Source: Serendipita indica DSM 11827 (taxonomy: Eukaryota > Basidiomycota > Agaricomycetes > Sebacinales > Serendipitaceae). From it: a stretch of 64,000 nt of DNA. The notes beneath the pieces were generated by a model, which saw nothing but the letters and a program-made list of their open reading frames with translations, was not told the DNA's origin and did no database searches. This document shows positions 22,816 through 34,060 of the stretch, one piece after another. The position numbers and the translations under genes were made by a program. The stretch spans positions 243,643 to 307,642 of the forward strand of contig CAJVGD010000025.1 of NCBI GenBank assembly GCA_910890315.1, written 5' to 3'. Each line of letters begins with the position of its first letter. The first letter of the stretch is position 1.

Positions 22816-24961
22816 TTAGAGCAACAGGTCGTCCAGCCCGTTTCCATTATTCCCCGAAGTCGAGGAGGCACCCATTCCCATTCCCATTCCCACCCCACTC
22901 GCAGGTTTCTGCCCTCCACCACCCATACCCATCATTCCCTGTGATCCTGGCTGTCGGGCTTGCGAACCCCAGAAAGCGGCTTGCTGCTTCTCCTTTTGCA
23001 AATCCATGATACTCTTCCCCGCACCTCCGGCGGCACCACCACTTGAGGTCGAGTTGGTTGCCGTGCGCCCCGTACTCGACAAACTAGACGCCCACAGGTC
23101 ATCAAAGTTGGCGCTCGATTTCGCTGCAGGCGTCGGCGTCGCCCGACCTTGGTTCTGCGCTTGAGTAGGTGTGGCACGTCCACCTGTATTCGCCATAGCC
23201 GGATTGTACTGCGAAGGCAACATCGTCGCTGTGGAAGTCGCCATCAACGGCGCATTCATTCCCATCCCGCTTCCACTCCCGCTTCCAGAAGTTGTATATG
23301 ATGGCCGAGCCATTAGCGGCGCCTGCCCCATTCCCATTGCTGGTGCGCCTCCGAACATCGGTGCAGGTGCGGAGGTTGGCGCAGAAGACGTAGCATTGAG
23401 TAGTGCAAATACATCGGTTCCACCTGCTTGTGGAAGTCGACTTTGCACAGGCTGAGCTGGTTGAATCGCAGGTGCGGTCGACGTAGTGGCATTGTTAGTT
23501 GGCGCACTCTTGAAATCGTCAAAGTCATCGAAATCGTCGACAGCCTGCGTAGCTTGTCCTGCTACCGGTGCGTGCGCCGCTGGGACTTGGGTAGAGGGAG
23601 CTGCAGCGGAAACGTCGTCGTCAAATCCACCAAGCAAGTCGACTTCCTTCGCTTTATCTTTAGCGGGTACTGCCGGTTTGGCGGGGCTTTCGGGTCCTGG
23701 TTCCGTTGTTAGGCTTGATTTAAATGGCCAGTAGATGCTCACCAGAGGCTTTGGGTGGTGCTCTTGTGGATGATGAGACGGAGGAAGATTGTCTATGTGC
23801 CGAGCTCTTCGCAGTGGAGTCTTCCCAATCACCTGCATCGTACTCTTCGAATTGCTTTTTCGATTGCGTGTCAGAGAACCGGCTTCCACCTGGAACAATA
23901 ATAGTTAGACCGTGTAATAGTCGATCTGGAAGCTTACCTCCTCCAGAATATGCACCACCGCCACCAGAATAAGAACTTCCAGAGTACGAGCCTCCCGCGC
24001 CACCACTATAGTAATCGTCACTTGAGAAGCCACCGTATCGACCTGTTCCATAGGATTGATAAAGGAGACAACACTTGGAAAGAAAGATACGCACTGCCCG
24101 AGTTGCCAAATCCACCTCCGTCGTTGCCCGTTCCCGTGTACTTGTTTCGATTGACCTTTGCTTTCCGTCGTTCTTGCCGCACACGGTCCAGATCGCTCAA
24201 TAGCTCTGCAATTTCCTTGGCGCGGTTCCTCACTAGAAATGATCAGAACCCCGGTGGCATTGCGTTTGCAGAGAGATGCACCATTGATACCCTGATCCTT
24301 GCCTTTCTCATCAATGTAATGAAAATTGCGGAGCATCTTGATTGTCGACAAATGAGACCGCGCATCATCCACCACCCGCTCTGAGCCATGCTTGATGATA
24401 TACTCGAGAAGCTGCAGCGACTACGGATGCGATATCAGCACCGAAATCGCCTCATGAGCATGGAAGCGCTGTACCTTGTAAATTTGTCGCCACTCCCGAG
24501 CCTCCTTATCCATGAAGCGCGAGTAGATAGCTGGCATGATCTCATTGAACTGTTGGCTATCGATAGATGAGTATAGTTACTCTCCCCGGGGCATCACTGA
24601 CAAGTTGAACGTTCTATTCCTTGTCAGCAGCAGTTCAAGAAGGTGAGAAGACGTACCCTTGGGCAATTTCGCCCATTAGCGTCGAGCTCGCACCCCTTGG
24701 CGGAATATGAGAAGCTTAGTGGCACAGATGAGACGAAAACTATACCATGGATCGTCGTTTGTTGCCTCTTGGACTTTGGCCTCCATCTCTGAGACGTTTA
24801 GGACCATGTTCTTTGCCTATTACAATCGATTCACATCAACTTTTCCTTTTCCTTTTCAAGCAATGACATTCTATAAGCAGACCGACCTGGTTGTATGCCG
24901 ACTTGATGTCGTACATTGTGATTTTGGACAGTTGGCTGCCCAGTGCTTCTAATCTGTCCAT
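22816..24961 (-). CDS. ENTH-domain clathrin adaptor (Ent3/epsinR type)
   Basis: Membrane adaptor for clathrin traffic between Golgi and endosomes. The ENTH domain is split over several exons: MDRLEALGSQLSKITMYDIK, KNMVLNVSEMEAKVQEATND, SSTLMGEIAQ, EYIIKHGSERVVDDARSH, then KGKDQGINVRNRAKEIAELL. A Gly/Ser/Tyr-rich linker follows (GGAGGSYSGSSYSGGGG). Then come peptide motifs for coat binding: an acidic-phenylalanine cluster DDFDDFDDFKS, as used for AP-1 gamma-ear or GGA-ear binding, and DLLGGFDDD, resembling a clathrin-box type site. The C-terminal third is rich in Ala, Gly, Met and Gln and ends LDDLLL. No ubiquitin-interacting motif is obvious, which favours the Ent3/epsinR branch over endocytic epsins (inference). 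The 247-bp gap to the plus-strand gene at 25209 must carry two promoters. Confidence 0.85.
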
Positions 24962-25208
24962 CTTGAGACTCTCCTACGTATTTACAGGGCGCCTAGCCGG
25001 TGTTTTGGTAACGTCGATGGCGCGGTAGACGTGGTGGTCGGGAGAAAAGCGTTGCACCGCCAATCTCAATGTCTGCTTGAGTAATCATTCACACCATTGA
25101 CCGGAGTTTTGTCAGATTCTATAAAGGTGAAGACTCGCCACGCTGCCAGTCAGCGCTAGTGATAAACTTGGTCCCGTCCACTACGACGCGCCCGTCGAAG
25201 ACTACAAA

Positions 25209-26423
25209 ATGACGACGTATTTCCCGGTATTTCGCTCTCGTCAGCGTCCTCAACAACCCGAATTACGCGACGAGACACCCACAGAAGTCAGATCGCGTGC
25301 ACCATCAGGTCAACCACCGGGAGTAGCAAGTGCGACAGGAGCATACGAAGTAATGGAACAAATGGAATCACAGTCCATGTTTATCTTCCCTGCACCTTCA
25401 TCTGCGCCCCAGACACCTCTTCACGTCTCCATCCCCCAGAGTCCAGCCTCTGGATCACTCTCGAGTCTATCCCTTCCAACGTCCATAAGCGTAGAAAGTG
25501 GGAGTCTGAGCCTCAGTGGTACCAGCACGCCATCTTACGTGCGGCGGCTACGACTTCGTGCGCCGCGAGGCGAAGAGGCGGCTGCTGGGGGAGCCATCCA
25601 GGAAAGTATTGGGCCCAATGGACACGAGGGAGTTAGGATATATACGCAGGGTGGACTAGGGCTCGCACATCTGGATGTTGGCCTAGAAAGCGCCAGTGAG
25701 CCATCAGAGAGCGGTCTCGACGTCGAGGTCGAAGTTTGGGAATGGTCCTCTGTCAACGTATCCAGTAGAGGATCACAAGTGGATCCAAACTTGCCCAATA
25801 TCAACTCGCTACTTTCCGACCCACACCACTCGCAGCCACAGTGGCTACCCGCTCACCTCCGAACGCGAACAATTTCGCAATTCACAAACGCCAGCAACAT
25901 GTCAGCGTTGTCATACTTCAGCCACTCAACCACCCCACTTCCGAATCTCGTACCAGAACTTCCCATCCATTTCCCACTTCTCGCGTGGATACGGAGGCTC
26001 TTCAAGATTGACGACGATACATTACTCTTACTTGGTGTCAATGGATGTTCAAGTGCAGATTCGACCCTCTTCGCATCGACACCGTTCGATTTAGCAACTT
26101 CATCACCCACACCGGCATCTTCGTCAATCATCGTAGAAGGTGAGAAGAAACAGAATCAAGTCATCGCTCTTCTCATCAGCGACGAAACCCACGCTGTTCA
26201 CCATCTCCGCGCTGGAATGCAATTCGCTGCATCAGAACGGGAGAACCCTGTACCCTGCTTGGACCCTTTTCAACTGTCGCTGCGCAAGGTCATCATGTCA
26301 CCCATAACACTGGTCTCTTCCGCGGCCACGGGCGCTGTCAGGCTTACCTCGGATGCGGTCTCTTTGTCATCCAGCGCGCTAGGTTCAGTTGGCGGGAAGT
26401 GGTTGAGACAGAGTCCTGTCTGA
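25209..26423 (+). CDS. Hypothetical protein, intronless
   Basis: A 404-codon uninterrupted frame; family not recognised. The first 200 residues are Ser/Pro/Gly-rich and probably disordered, with RLRLRAPRGEE in the middle. A more ordered part near residues 250-300 holds LLAWIRRLFKIDDDTLLLL. The last 80 residues (FQLSLRKVIMSPITLV onward) are Ser/Ala-rich and might form an amphipathic helix. No signal peptide and no confident transmembrane segment. It reads away from the ENTH gene and towards receptor 1. The frame is long and codon use is like its neighbours, so it is likely real. Confidence 0.6.
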   Translation: MTTYFPVFRSRQRPQQPELRDETPTEVRSRAPSGQPPGVASATGAYEVMEQMESQSMFIFPAPSSAPQTPLHVSIPQSPASGSLSSLSLPTSISVESGSLSLSGTSTPSYVRRLRLRAPRGEEAAAGGAIQESIGPNGHEGVRIYTQGGLGLAHLDVGLESASEPSESGLDVEVEVWEWSSVNVSSRGSQVDPNLPNINSLLSDPHHSQPQWLPAHLRTRTISQFTNASNMSALSYFSHSTTPLPNLVPELPIHFPLLAWIRRLFKIDDDTLLLLGVNGCSSADSTLFASTPFDLATSSPTPASSSIIVEGEKKQNQVIALLISDETHAVHHLRAGMQFAASERENPVPCLDPFQLSLRKVIMSPITLVSSAATGAVRLTSDAVSLSSSALGSVGGKWLRQSPV

Positions 26424-26662
26424 TTTTGTTTCTTATGATCTTCGTTTCGTCGCATGGCTTCCTTACTGTATCCATAGCACCTATAGACCATATTCTAGAC
26501 CAACTACCTTAAGTATGAGTTACAGTTAGGTATTGTACAACAAAAGGAAAATCATGAGGCGGTCCAATTTCCCTCAATCAAACCCACCCACCTTTCGTGA
26601 TCTCTGCAGGTCGACAAACTAGCTCCAGCCTTCAAAGCTTGTCGTGGACCCTTCCAGCCAGA

Positions 26663-28211
26663 CTACTCGAGAGCGGTGAAGTACGCCGATCTAATGGGTA
26701 CCATCTCGATACCTTGATACGTTTCATCAGAGCGATACGTCGCGTTCTGCTCCTCGCTCTCCACCTCCATTTCATGATACAGTGCCAACAATGCCGGATC
26801 CAGTGAGAACAATATGGCGTTGAAAAGTCCGACCAGGCCATTGAGTGTAGCGAGCATTCTCGCCACATTGTCTGGAACTCCAGAGGCGGCTCGAGGGTAT
26901 ACTCTGTAGAAAATGTCCTGAATGACACTTGGAAGAATGCAGATTGCCGGTATGAATATGTATCCGAGCAATCGCATCGCAAGAGCCCGCATGGCCAGCG
27001 AACGTCGTAGGAGTGTAGGACGTTGGGATGACTGGGATGCTGACCCACCGTGAGTCGCTGACGAGCCGCGCATGAAATTTGACCAGAAATTGACCCATGC
27101 GATTGGTGAAATCGGCTCCGACACATTCTCTGATTGATTGAACGCCGCATCTCCAATTATCAACGGTGTAGGCCCAAAGAGGCGAGGCAATTGATCATCC
27201 GCCATACCTAGACCGTCTCTAATGGCGGGGCTAGAGTGTCCAATTGACATCTGATGAGAGGTATCTGAAGGGGAACCATCAGAGGCGGATGTACTGGAGT
27301 GCCCGCGAGATGCATGAATGGAGAAGTTTGCATCATCATCAGGCGCTGATTCGAATTGCGTACTAGACGCAGTGGAGTCTATACTCCAAGGAAGCGATGT
27401 AGCCAGGTAGTTCAACTCGGAGGTCTTGGAGAAGACGACCCAAATGATCGTAACTGCGGCTATTACCAAGTACACCGTGACGGCCAGACACCATATCCCA
27501 AACGTCAGCATATAGCTTATGACAACCTTGCGTTGATGTATTCCGTCCGATGCATACCAGCAAAAGTCGTAGTTTGCATCGTAGCCATATACTCCGGCGC
27601 TGAGCGCGGGGATGCAGATGAAGGCGGAAACGATGATGGGCAGGAAGATGTAATACTTGAGTGTCGTGCATCCTGGACGCTTGGAGAATACAAAGACGAG
27701 TTGAGTGTTGAGGGCGATGCAAAAGGAGTAGAAGATGGAAATGAGGGTGGGGAATGCATAGAAGAAGCCTCCCCAAAAAGCACACGCAAAGCCTTTCAGG
27801 TCAGTGTATCCAAAGAGGTTTATCGCCTGGAAATCATTAGTCACCATCTCGCCGGTGTTGGAAGCGTACATGGAGGACGGCGTCTGCAGCGGCCATTGAA
27901 ACAGCAAGCACGAGTGAAGGACGCTCCATAATCCGCTGGTTCTGGCGAAGGAAGATAAAATATGTCCCTATCACTAGAATACATGCAACGAGTGAAACCG
28001 AGTTTGTGACTTGGAGTGGGATATCATTGGTGGTAGGTGCATCGCGGATGGGGATAGTACTATTGGTTAGTACCGCAGTAGAGTCAGTGAGATAGGGTGT
28101 TGCTGTGGCAGTAGGAATCGGGTTGACGACGGTAATCAGGACTATTGAGGTGACCACTTGAATCGGTGCTCCGTCAGGAGGAAGGTCATATCCGGAGAGC
28201 CCACTGCTCAT
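26663..28211 (-). CDS. Seven-transmembrane receptor-like protein, paralog 1 (short tail)
   Basis: Two exons around a 43-nt intron that joins AVLH to AINLFGY; 501 residues. A 75-residue Thr/Ser-rich N-terminus precedes seven hydrophobic segments: VTNSVSLVACILVIGTYFIF; RPSLVLAVSMAAADAVLH; ACAFWGGFFYAFPTLISIFY; YYIFLPIIVSAFICIPAL; SYMLTFGIWCLAVTVYLV; LLGYIFIPAICILPSVI; NGLVGLFNAILFSLDPAL. A Cys at the start of TM3 and the FCW in extracellular loop 2 could form the usual receptor disulphide. The long third inner loop is Ser/Thr-rich. The fold resembles fungal cAMP-receptor-like/Git3-like (class E) receptors, but I cannot place the family. Its tail stops at AYFTALE, losing about 110 residues, including the terminal YLGGL found in the other paralogs. 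Confidence 0.75.
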
Positions 28212-28569
28212 TGTGAAAGGTAGCTGGAGAATATCTATGCTAAACAGGCGAAGTTTTACTATGATGTGCTACTGAGGGTTGAGATAAACGAAACAGGACA
28301 CCTGGGGAGAAGCAAGAGGCAGCAAGTAAGGTTCCGAGGAGCCCTTAGTACGGGTCTTGATCCGTTGCAATATAATTGCCAGGAACAAAGGAGTAACATC
28401 AGGGACCAGGGCGCAGAGTGTTCCAAATTTAAGACCATTAGAGAATTTGCGTTTTGTCAAGTTGAATCCGAGAGTTAGATATGAGACCGACAAGAGCTCT
28501 TGGCTCGATGAGAGGATCCATGATCAGAGGTTGGGGGCACCAGTACTGGAGGCCGTTTGGACAAGCAAA

Positions 28570-28675
28570 ACAGCCTATAAACAAACGAGAGACTGATTGT
28601 GTCAAGTTAGGCTGGAAAGATGGCGTAACATTTTTTGGACACGATCGAGGTTCACTTGAAACAGGGCAAACCTCC
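28570..28675. repeat. Promoter-region block shared with the receptor 2 upstream region
   Basis: The words caaacgagagactgattgtg, gtcaagttaggctggaaag and cgatcgaggttcacttgaaa here match caaacgacggaggaaccgat, gtcaaattagagctggaaag and ggtcgagattcagtttgaaa at 31163-31275. Each lies upstream of a receptor gene on the minus strand, so upstream sequence was copied along with the genes. Confidence 0.6.
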
Positions 28676-28807
28676 ACTTCGCCACAGGGGCGCACGTTAG
28701 CTTATATCCACACTTCTGAAAGCCGATACAGATGAGTATATGCACAAATTACGGTGAATAGAGATCACGAATACTACTGTTGAGCCATCACAAGCAACGC
28801 CTAACTT

Positions 28808-30656
28808 CTATAACCCCCCGAGATATCTCTCCAGCCTCTCAAGGTCTTTATCTGCTGTCGAGTCAACCTCCACGTCCACCCGGATCATGATACCTGGATT
28901 AGAGACTGAACCACTGTTCCCATACGCTGCGATAGAGCGAGGAGATGGTAAACCACGCTCGCTCTTCTTGACTTTGTTCCCCACAAGAATTGGTGTAAGA
29001 AACTTGCCTGCCCGCACTTCGACCTTGGTCCCGTTACCCTCATCCACTTGGCTTGTACTCCCCAGTTCCAGCTCTCCCTCGGCGGTGACAAATGTTTGTG
29101 TTTCATGGATATCACCCTGTCCACGTTGCCTCGAGGAACCGTGTCTCTCCACGCCTTCGGATTGTCGCGGGCTCCCCGAGCCAGGCGACTCTGGAGGTGT
29201 AGTATACACAGTTCCAGTGGGGGCCATTTCAATATCTCGGTGTGTCTGATGGCCCATTGCCTTCTTCTCCCTGCGTGCCATCTTCATTTGATGGTACAGC
29301 GCCAAAAGCGCCGGATCGAGTGAGAACAATACAGCATTGAAAAGCCCGACTAGGCCATTCAGCGTAGCGAACATGGTTGTCACACTGTCGGGGACTCTGG
29401 AGGCAGTTTGAGGAGAGACTTTGGATATGAGATCTTGAATGACACTTGGTAGAATGCAGACGGTTGGTATGAGAATGTACCCGAGTAGTCGCAGGGCAAG
29501 AGCGCGCATGGCCAATGAACGTCGCGAGAGGGTGCCAGTTGGATGGTGGTTCGCAACAGGAACAGAGCCGCTATGTGCTGTCGAGTATGTACGCCTGTAC
29601 TGTGACTTCGATTTGACCGGAGTGATTGGAGTGGCCGGCTCTGTGTCGACTTCAGACTTGTCGAACGGCGCACCTCCAACTGCCGACTGCGTAGGCGTGA
29701 AGAAGTGAGTCGGTTGATTGTTCCCCATACCTAGGTCGGTTGGTGCGGTGTATTTCGAGTGCCCGCTAGACGGGCGAATCGAGATTTTTGGGAGGGTGCC
29801 AGGAGCTGAAGCGGATGGTGTGTGAAGCGCGCTTGAGCCTAAAGTCCTGGAAAGCGTCGTGGCTAGTTGATTCATTTTGGAAGTCTTAGAGAAGACGACC
29901 CAAATGATCGTCATTGCGGCCACTATCAAGTAAACCATGACGGCAAGGCACCACATCCCAAAAGTAAGGATGTAACGCACAACGACTTTGTGCTGATGCG
30001 TACCATCCGACGCGTACCAGCAAAAGTCATAGCTCGCATCATAGCCATATACTCCTGCACTGAGCGCTGGAATACAGATAAAAGCGGAGAGGATGATTGG
30101 GATAAAGACATAGTACTTGAGCGTTGTAAACCCCGGACGCTTGGAGAATACAAAGACGAGTTGAGTGTTGAGGGCGATGCAAAAGGAGTAGAAGATGGAA
30201 ATGAGAGTGGGGAATGCGTAGAAGAAGCCTCCCCAAAAGGCACACGCAAAGCCTTTCAGATCAGCATAACCGAATAAATTGATTGTCTGGATATTGTTAG
30301 ATATCACCTCGCTCATCCTGGGAACGTACATGGAGGACGGCGTCAGCAGTGGCCATTGAAACGGCGAGCACGAGTGATGGGCGCTCCATGATCCGCTGGT
30401 TTTGACGACGAAAGAAGAAGTATGCTCCTATCACGAGGAGACACGCAAAAAGCGAAAACGAATTCGTGACTTGGAGTGGTATCTCGTTGGTAGTCGACGC
30501 TTCGACAGCCGGAGAAGTGCTGTTAGCTGATAATACAGTAGATTCCGAGAAATAGGATGTTGTGGTTACTGAAGGGACTGATGTGACGACGCTGAGGACC
30601 ATAGAGGTGACCACTTGGATAGACGTTCCAGATGGAGTTTCATTTTCGGAATCCAT
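28808..30656 (-). CDS. Seven-transmembrane receptor-like protein, paralog 2
   Basis: Two exons with the intron at 30329-30287 (43 nt), at the same position as in paralog 1; 601 residues. The N-terminus is Ser/Thr-rich with possible N-glycosylation (SANSTSP). The seven hydrophobic segments are nearly those of paralog 1, including ACAFWGGFFYAFPTLISIFY and LALRLLGYILIPTVCILPSV. The cytosolic tail of about 165 residues contains YTTPPESPGS, then the positively charged FLTPILVGNKVKKSERGLPS, and ends ERLERYLGGL. TPPESP and SPR sites could be proline-directed phosphorylation sites. It lies tandem to paralogs 1 and 3 on the same strand. A G-protein-coupled signalling role follows only from the topology; no ligand can be suggested. 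Confidence 0.78.
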
Positions 30657-31162
30657 TATTTATCTGGAAAAGATAATTGGGGTATAACTACGCCAGATGG
30701 GCAAAGATTTATCGCGAGTGCGTCGGGAATGAGTGACAGAGGACCGAGGCGAACGAACCACTGGTGGTGGAGGGGAGCAAAGCTACAAGAAGCTTTTCAA
30801 GCAGGCATAAGTGCACGATTTGCTTCGAAGTAATATAAATGCCAGGAGGTGACGGCGAAAGATCCAGACCGGAGCACGGGCAGCAAGCCACAGGGGACGG
30901 AGTGTTCCAAACACATAGCGGAATTTCTCTTTCTACTGAAGTTGCACCCGAGCTTCCGTGAGTCATCTGTCATTACGGCCATTATACCCGACTGAACAAT
31001 CATGAGGGAAAGGGTGGCGGAATTCTGGAAACACCTTGAGAAGTCCCGGAATCCGAGATTCGACGATTGAGAGACGAAAAGTAGCTGGTTGATGTGCGAT
31101 GAGCGGGCCCACGATCGTGAGGCTACCGCAGAATCCCAGATGGAGAGCCGTGTGGAGAGGGA

Positions 31163-31275
31163 AATAGCCTACAAACGACGGAGGAACCGATTTGTGTCAA
31201 ATTAGAGCTGGAAAGGGGTGACAAGGTGGCAGACTCTCGGACGCGGTCGAGATTCAGTTTGAAACGGGAGCAACA
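31163..31275. repeat. Promoter-region block shared with the receptor 1 upstream region
   Basis: Partner of the block at 28570-28675, here between the start of receptor 2 (30656) and the stop of receptor 3 (31547). The order and spacing of the shared words are the same. The rest of this 890-bp spacer shows no gene. Confidence 0.6.
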
Positions 31276-31546
31276 CCTGACACACCCCGGGGACGGAGTC
31301 GAATCCGCAATAGGGGAGTACTACAAAAGATAGTCAGAAAGATTCTCCGCGCATTTATCCTAACTGCCCATGCATTCTGGATCTCTTCGAGTCTCATTTC
31401 CGTGAGCTTTCCGCGACAATGAGTCCATGGGAAGATAGTTGGAAGGCAAAACGCGACGTACAGCTGGGTATATGTACAAATTAAGGCGAATAGCGATCAC
31501 GGATGCTACTATTGGAAAATCACAAACCAGGACTCTGAATAGTCGT

Positions 31547-33423
31547 CTATAACCCCCCAAGATATCGCTCCAGTCTTTCGATGTCCTTATCCCTTGTGGT
31601 ATCGACCTCGACCTCTACTTGGATGACGATACCGGGACTGGACAGGGCGGCACCACCATTTCCATACGAAGCGATGGAGCGCGGAGATGGCAAGCCACGC
31701 TCGCTCTTTTTGAATCTGTTCCCCACGAGGATTGGTGCGAGGAACTTGCCAGTCCGAACTTCTACTTTGGTCCCGTTGCCCAGATCGGTCTGACTTACCC
31801 CTGCACTATCTGATTCCCCTTCGGCAGTAACAAACGTCTGCGTTTCGTGAACGGCATTTGGGCCACCTCTCCCGTGGTGTCTATCAGCAGACGAGCCCTC
31901 TGCGCCGTCGGAGTGGGATTGTCGTGGACTCTTTGAGCCAGGCGATTCCGGAGGTGTGGTGTACACTGTCCCAGTGGGTGCCATCTCGATATCCCGGTGC
32001 GCCTGACGACCCATTGATTTCTTCTCCCTTCGTTCCATCCTCATCTGATGATACAACGCCAAGAGTGCTGGATCAAGCGAGAAAAGTATTGCGTTGAACA
32101 GTCCGACGAGACCGTTCAATGTGTCTAGCATTGTCGTCACGCTGTCGGGAACTCCAGCGGCGGTTTGTGGCGAGACTTTGGACAAGAAATCTTGTATGAC
32201 GCCTGGAAGGATGCAGATAGTGGGGATGAGGATGTACCCGAGTAATCGAAGCGCGAGCGCGCGCATGGCTAACGAACGTCGAGAGAGTGTACCGGAAGGA
32301 TGCTGAGCTGCCGCAGAGACTGACCCACCGCTCTGCGTCGTCGAGTAGGGCCGTTTGTACCTCGGATGTAACTTGACCGGCGTCATTGGCGTGACTGGCT
32401 CTGAGTCGAATTCAGATTTATTGAACGCCGCACCTCCAATCGCAGACTGCGTGGGTGTGTAAAAGTGTGTTGGTTGATTGTTTCCCACGCCTATATCTTC
32501 TGGGACAGTGTACTTGGCATGTCCACTAGACGGACGAACAGAGATCTTGGGGAGTGTATGAGGGCCAGATGCAGATGGTGTACGAGGCGCACTGGAGCCT
32601 AGGCTCCTCGAAAGCGTTGTAGCCAGCTGGTTCATCTTGGAAGTCTTGGAGAAGACGGCCCAAATAATCGTCATCGCGGCTATGATTAAGTAAACCATAA
32701 CAGAGAGACACCACATCCCAAAAGTGAGGATGTAACGCACAACGACTTTGTGTTGATGCGTCCCATCCGACGCGTACCAGCATAGGTCATAGCTCGCGTC
32801 GTAGCCATACACGCCGGCACTGAGTGCTGGAATACAGATGAAGGCGGAGACGATGATGGGGATAAAGACGTAGTACTTGAGTGTTGTAAACCCCGGACGC
32901 TTGGAGAATACAAAGACGAGTTGAGTGTTGAGGGCGATGCAGAAGGAGTAGAAGATGGAAATGAGCGTCGGAAAAGCGTAGAAGAAGCCTCCCCAGAACG
33001 CGCACGAGAAGCCTTTGAGGTCGGCATAACCGAAAAGGTTGACGGCCTATATGTCTGTCAGCAGCATTAATACTCGTGCCAGAGACATACGTGAAGGACT
33101 GCATCTGCCGTAGCCATTGAAACCGCGAGCACGAGTGATGGACGCTCCATGATCCGCTGGTTTTGACGACGAAAGAAGAAGTATGCCCCTATTACAAGGA
33201 GACATGCGACAAGAGAAAACGAGTTTGTGACTTGGAGTGGCACCTCGTTGGTGGTTGATGCTTCGACGGTGGGTACAGCGCCATTCACCGACGCCGCGGT
33301 AGATTCAGCGAAAGAGGACGTCGCGGTTGCAGAAGGGATGGAGGTAACGATACTAAGGACCGTAGACGTGATCACTTGGACAGGCCCTCCGCCCGGGGGT
33401 GGAGTGCCTTCTGGAGAAGCCAT
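31547..33423 (-). CDS. Seven-transmembrane receptor-like protein, paralog 3
   Basis: Two exons with a 44-nt intron joining DAVLH to AVNLFGY; 610 residues. It is very close to paralog 2: SFSLVACLLVIGAYFFFRRQ, RPSLVLAVSMATADAVLH, YFVF-type TM4, LALRLLGYILIPTICILPGV, then the tail with YTTPPESPGSKSPRQ, FLAPILVGNRFKKSERGLPS and the end ERLERYLGGL. The third inner loop differs most between the paralogs and keeps TPTQSAIGGAAF-NKSE and MTPVK-like sites. The conserved Cys of TM3 and the LCW of loop 2 are present. The start at 33423 (MASPEGTPPPGGG) matches the N-terminal lengths of the other copies. No lesions seen. Confidence 0.78.
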
Positions 33424-34060
33424 GGTACGTAGAAGAAGAAAGCAGAGGTAGAACTTGATTTCATTAGCGTCCAATCTCGTCATTGACGGGTCGGAAACGA
33501 CTCACAGAGTGTTTAGGTCCAGAAAGCGGCCGTGGGGGAGAGCAAAGCGTAAGAAAAAAGGCGTCGTGAAAATGATCCGCTTATTCCCATTTCCAGGTTT
33601 GGCGCAATGGAAATGCCAGAGCTGAAGGTGTCAACCAGGGATCGAGAGCGGAGCATTGGCAGGTAGCGCAGCGGCAAGCCACAGGGCCGGTAAGTTTGCA
33701 AATCCCCTCCAGAATTTCGTAATCCACTTGTTTGGGGCCCATTAAGCGCCGCAAACGAGCTCATCTCCAGCAAAGAAAGGGTGGCGGCGGGCACCTAAGG
33801 GCACAAAATTGAGCCAGAGTGCAATGAAGAACTGAATATAGATTGTGTGTATTATAGTGGGAAGGTCCACGATCTCGAGCTCCTGAAACCGGGAGTAAAA
33901 GGCGTTTATGCCGCGGCGTGGTGGATGCGGTCAGATGAGGACGGAGTACCATGGAGGTAATTGAGCCTTGTTCCAACTGTTACAGGCGTCTAAAAGTTAC
34001 AGTTTCACCACCGAGCACGACATGAGCACAAACCGGGACAAGCGGGAGTAGGACGGAGGT
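33424..34060. promoter_or_regulatory. Receptor 3 upstream region
   Basis: About 640 bases without a gene. The stretch 33650-33688 (gcggagcattggcag, then gcggcaagccacaggg) matches ccggagcacgggcag and caagccacagggg at 30870-30898 upstream of receptor 2, so this promoter belongs to the same duplicated set. Nothing else stands out. Confidence 0.5.
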
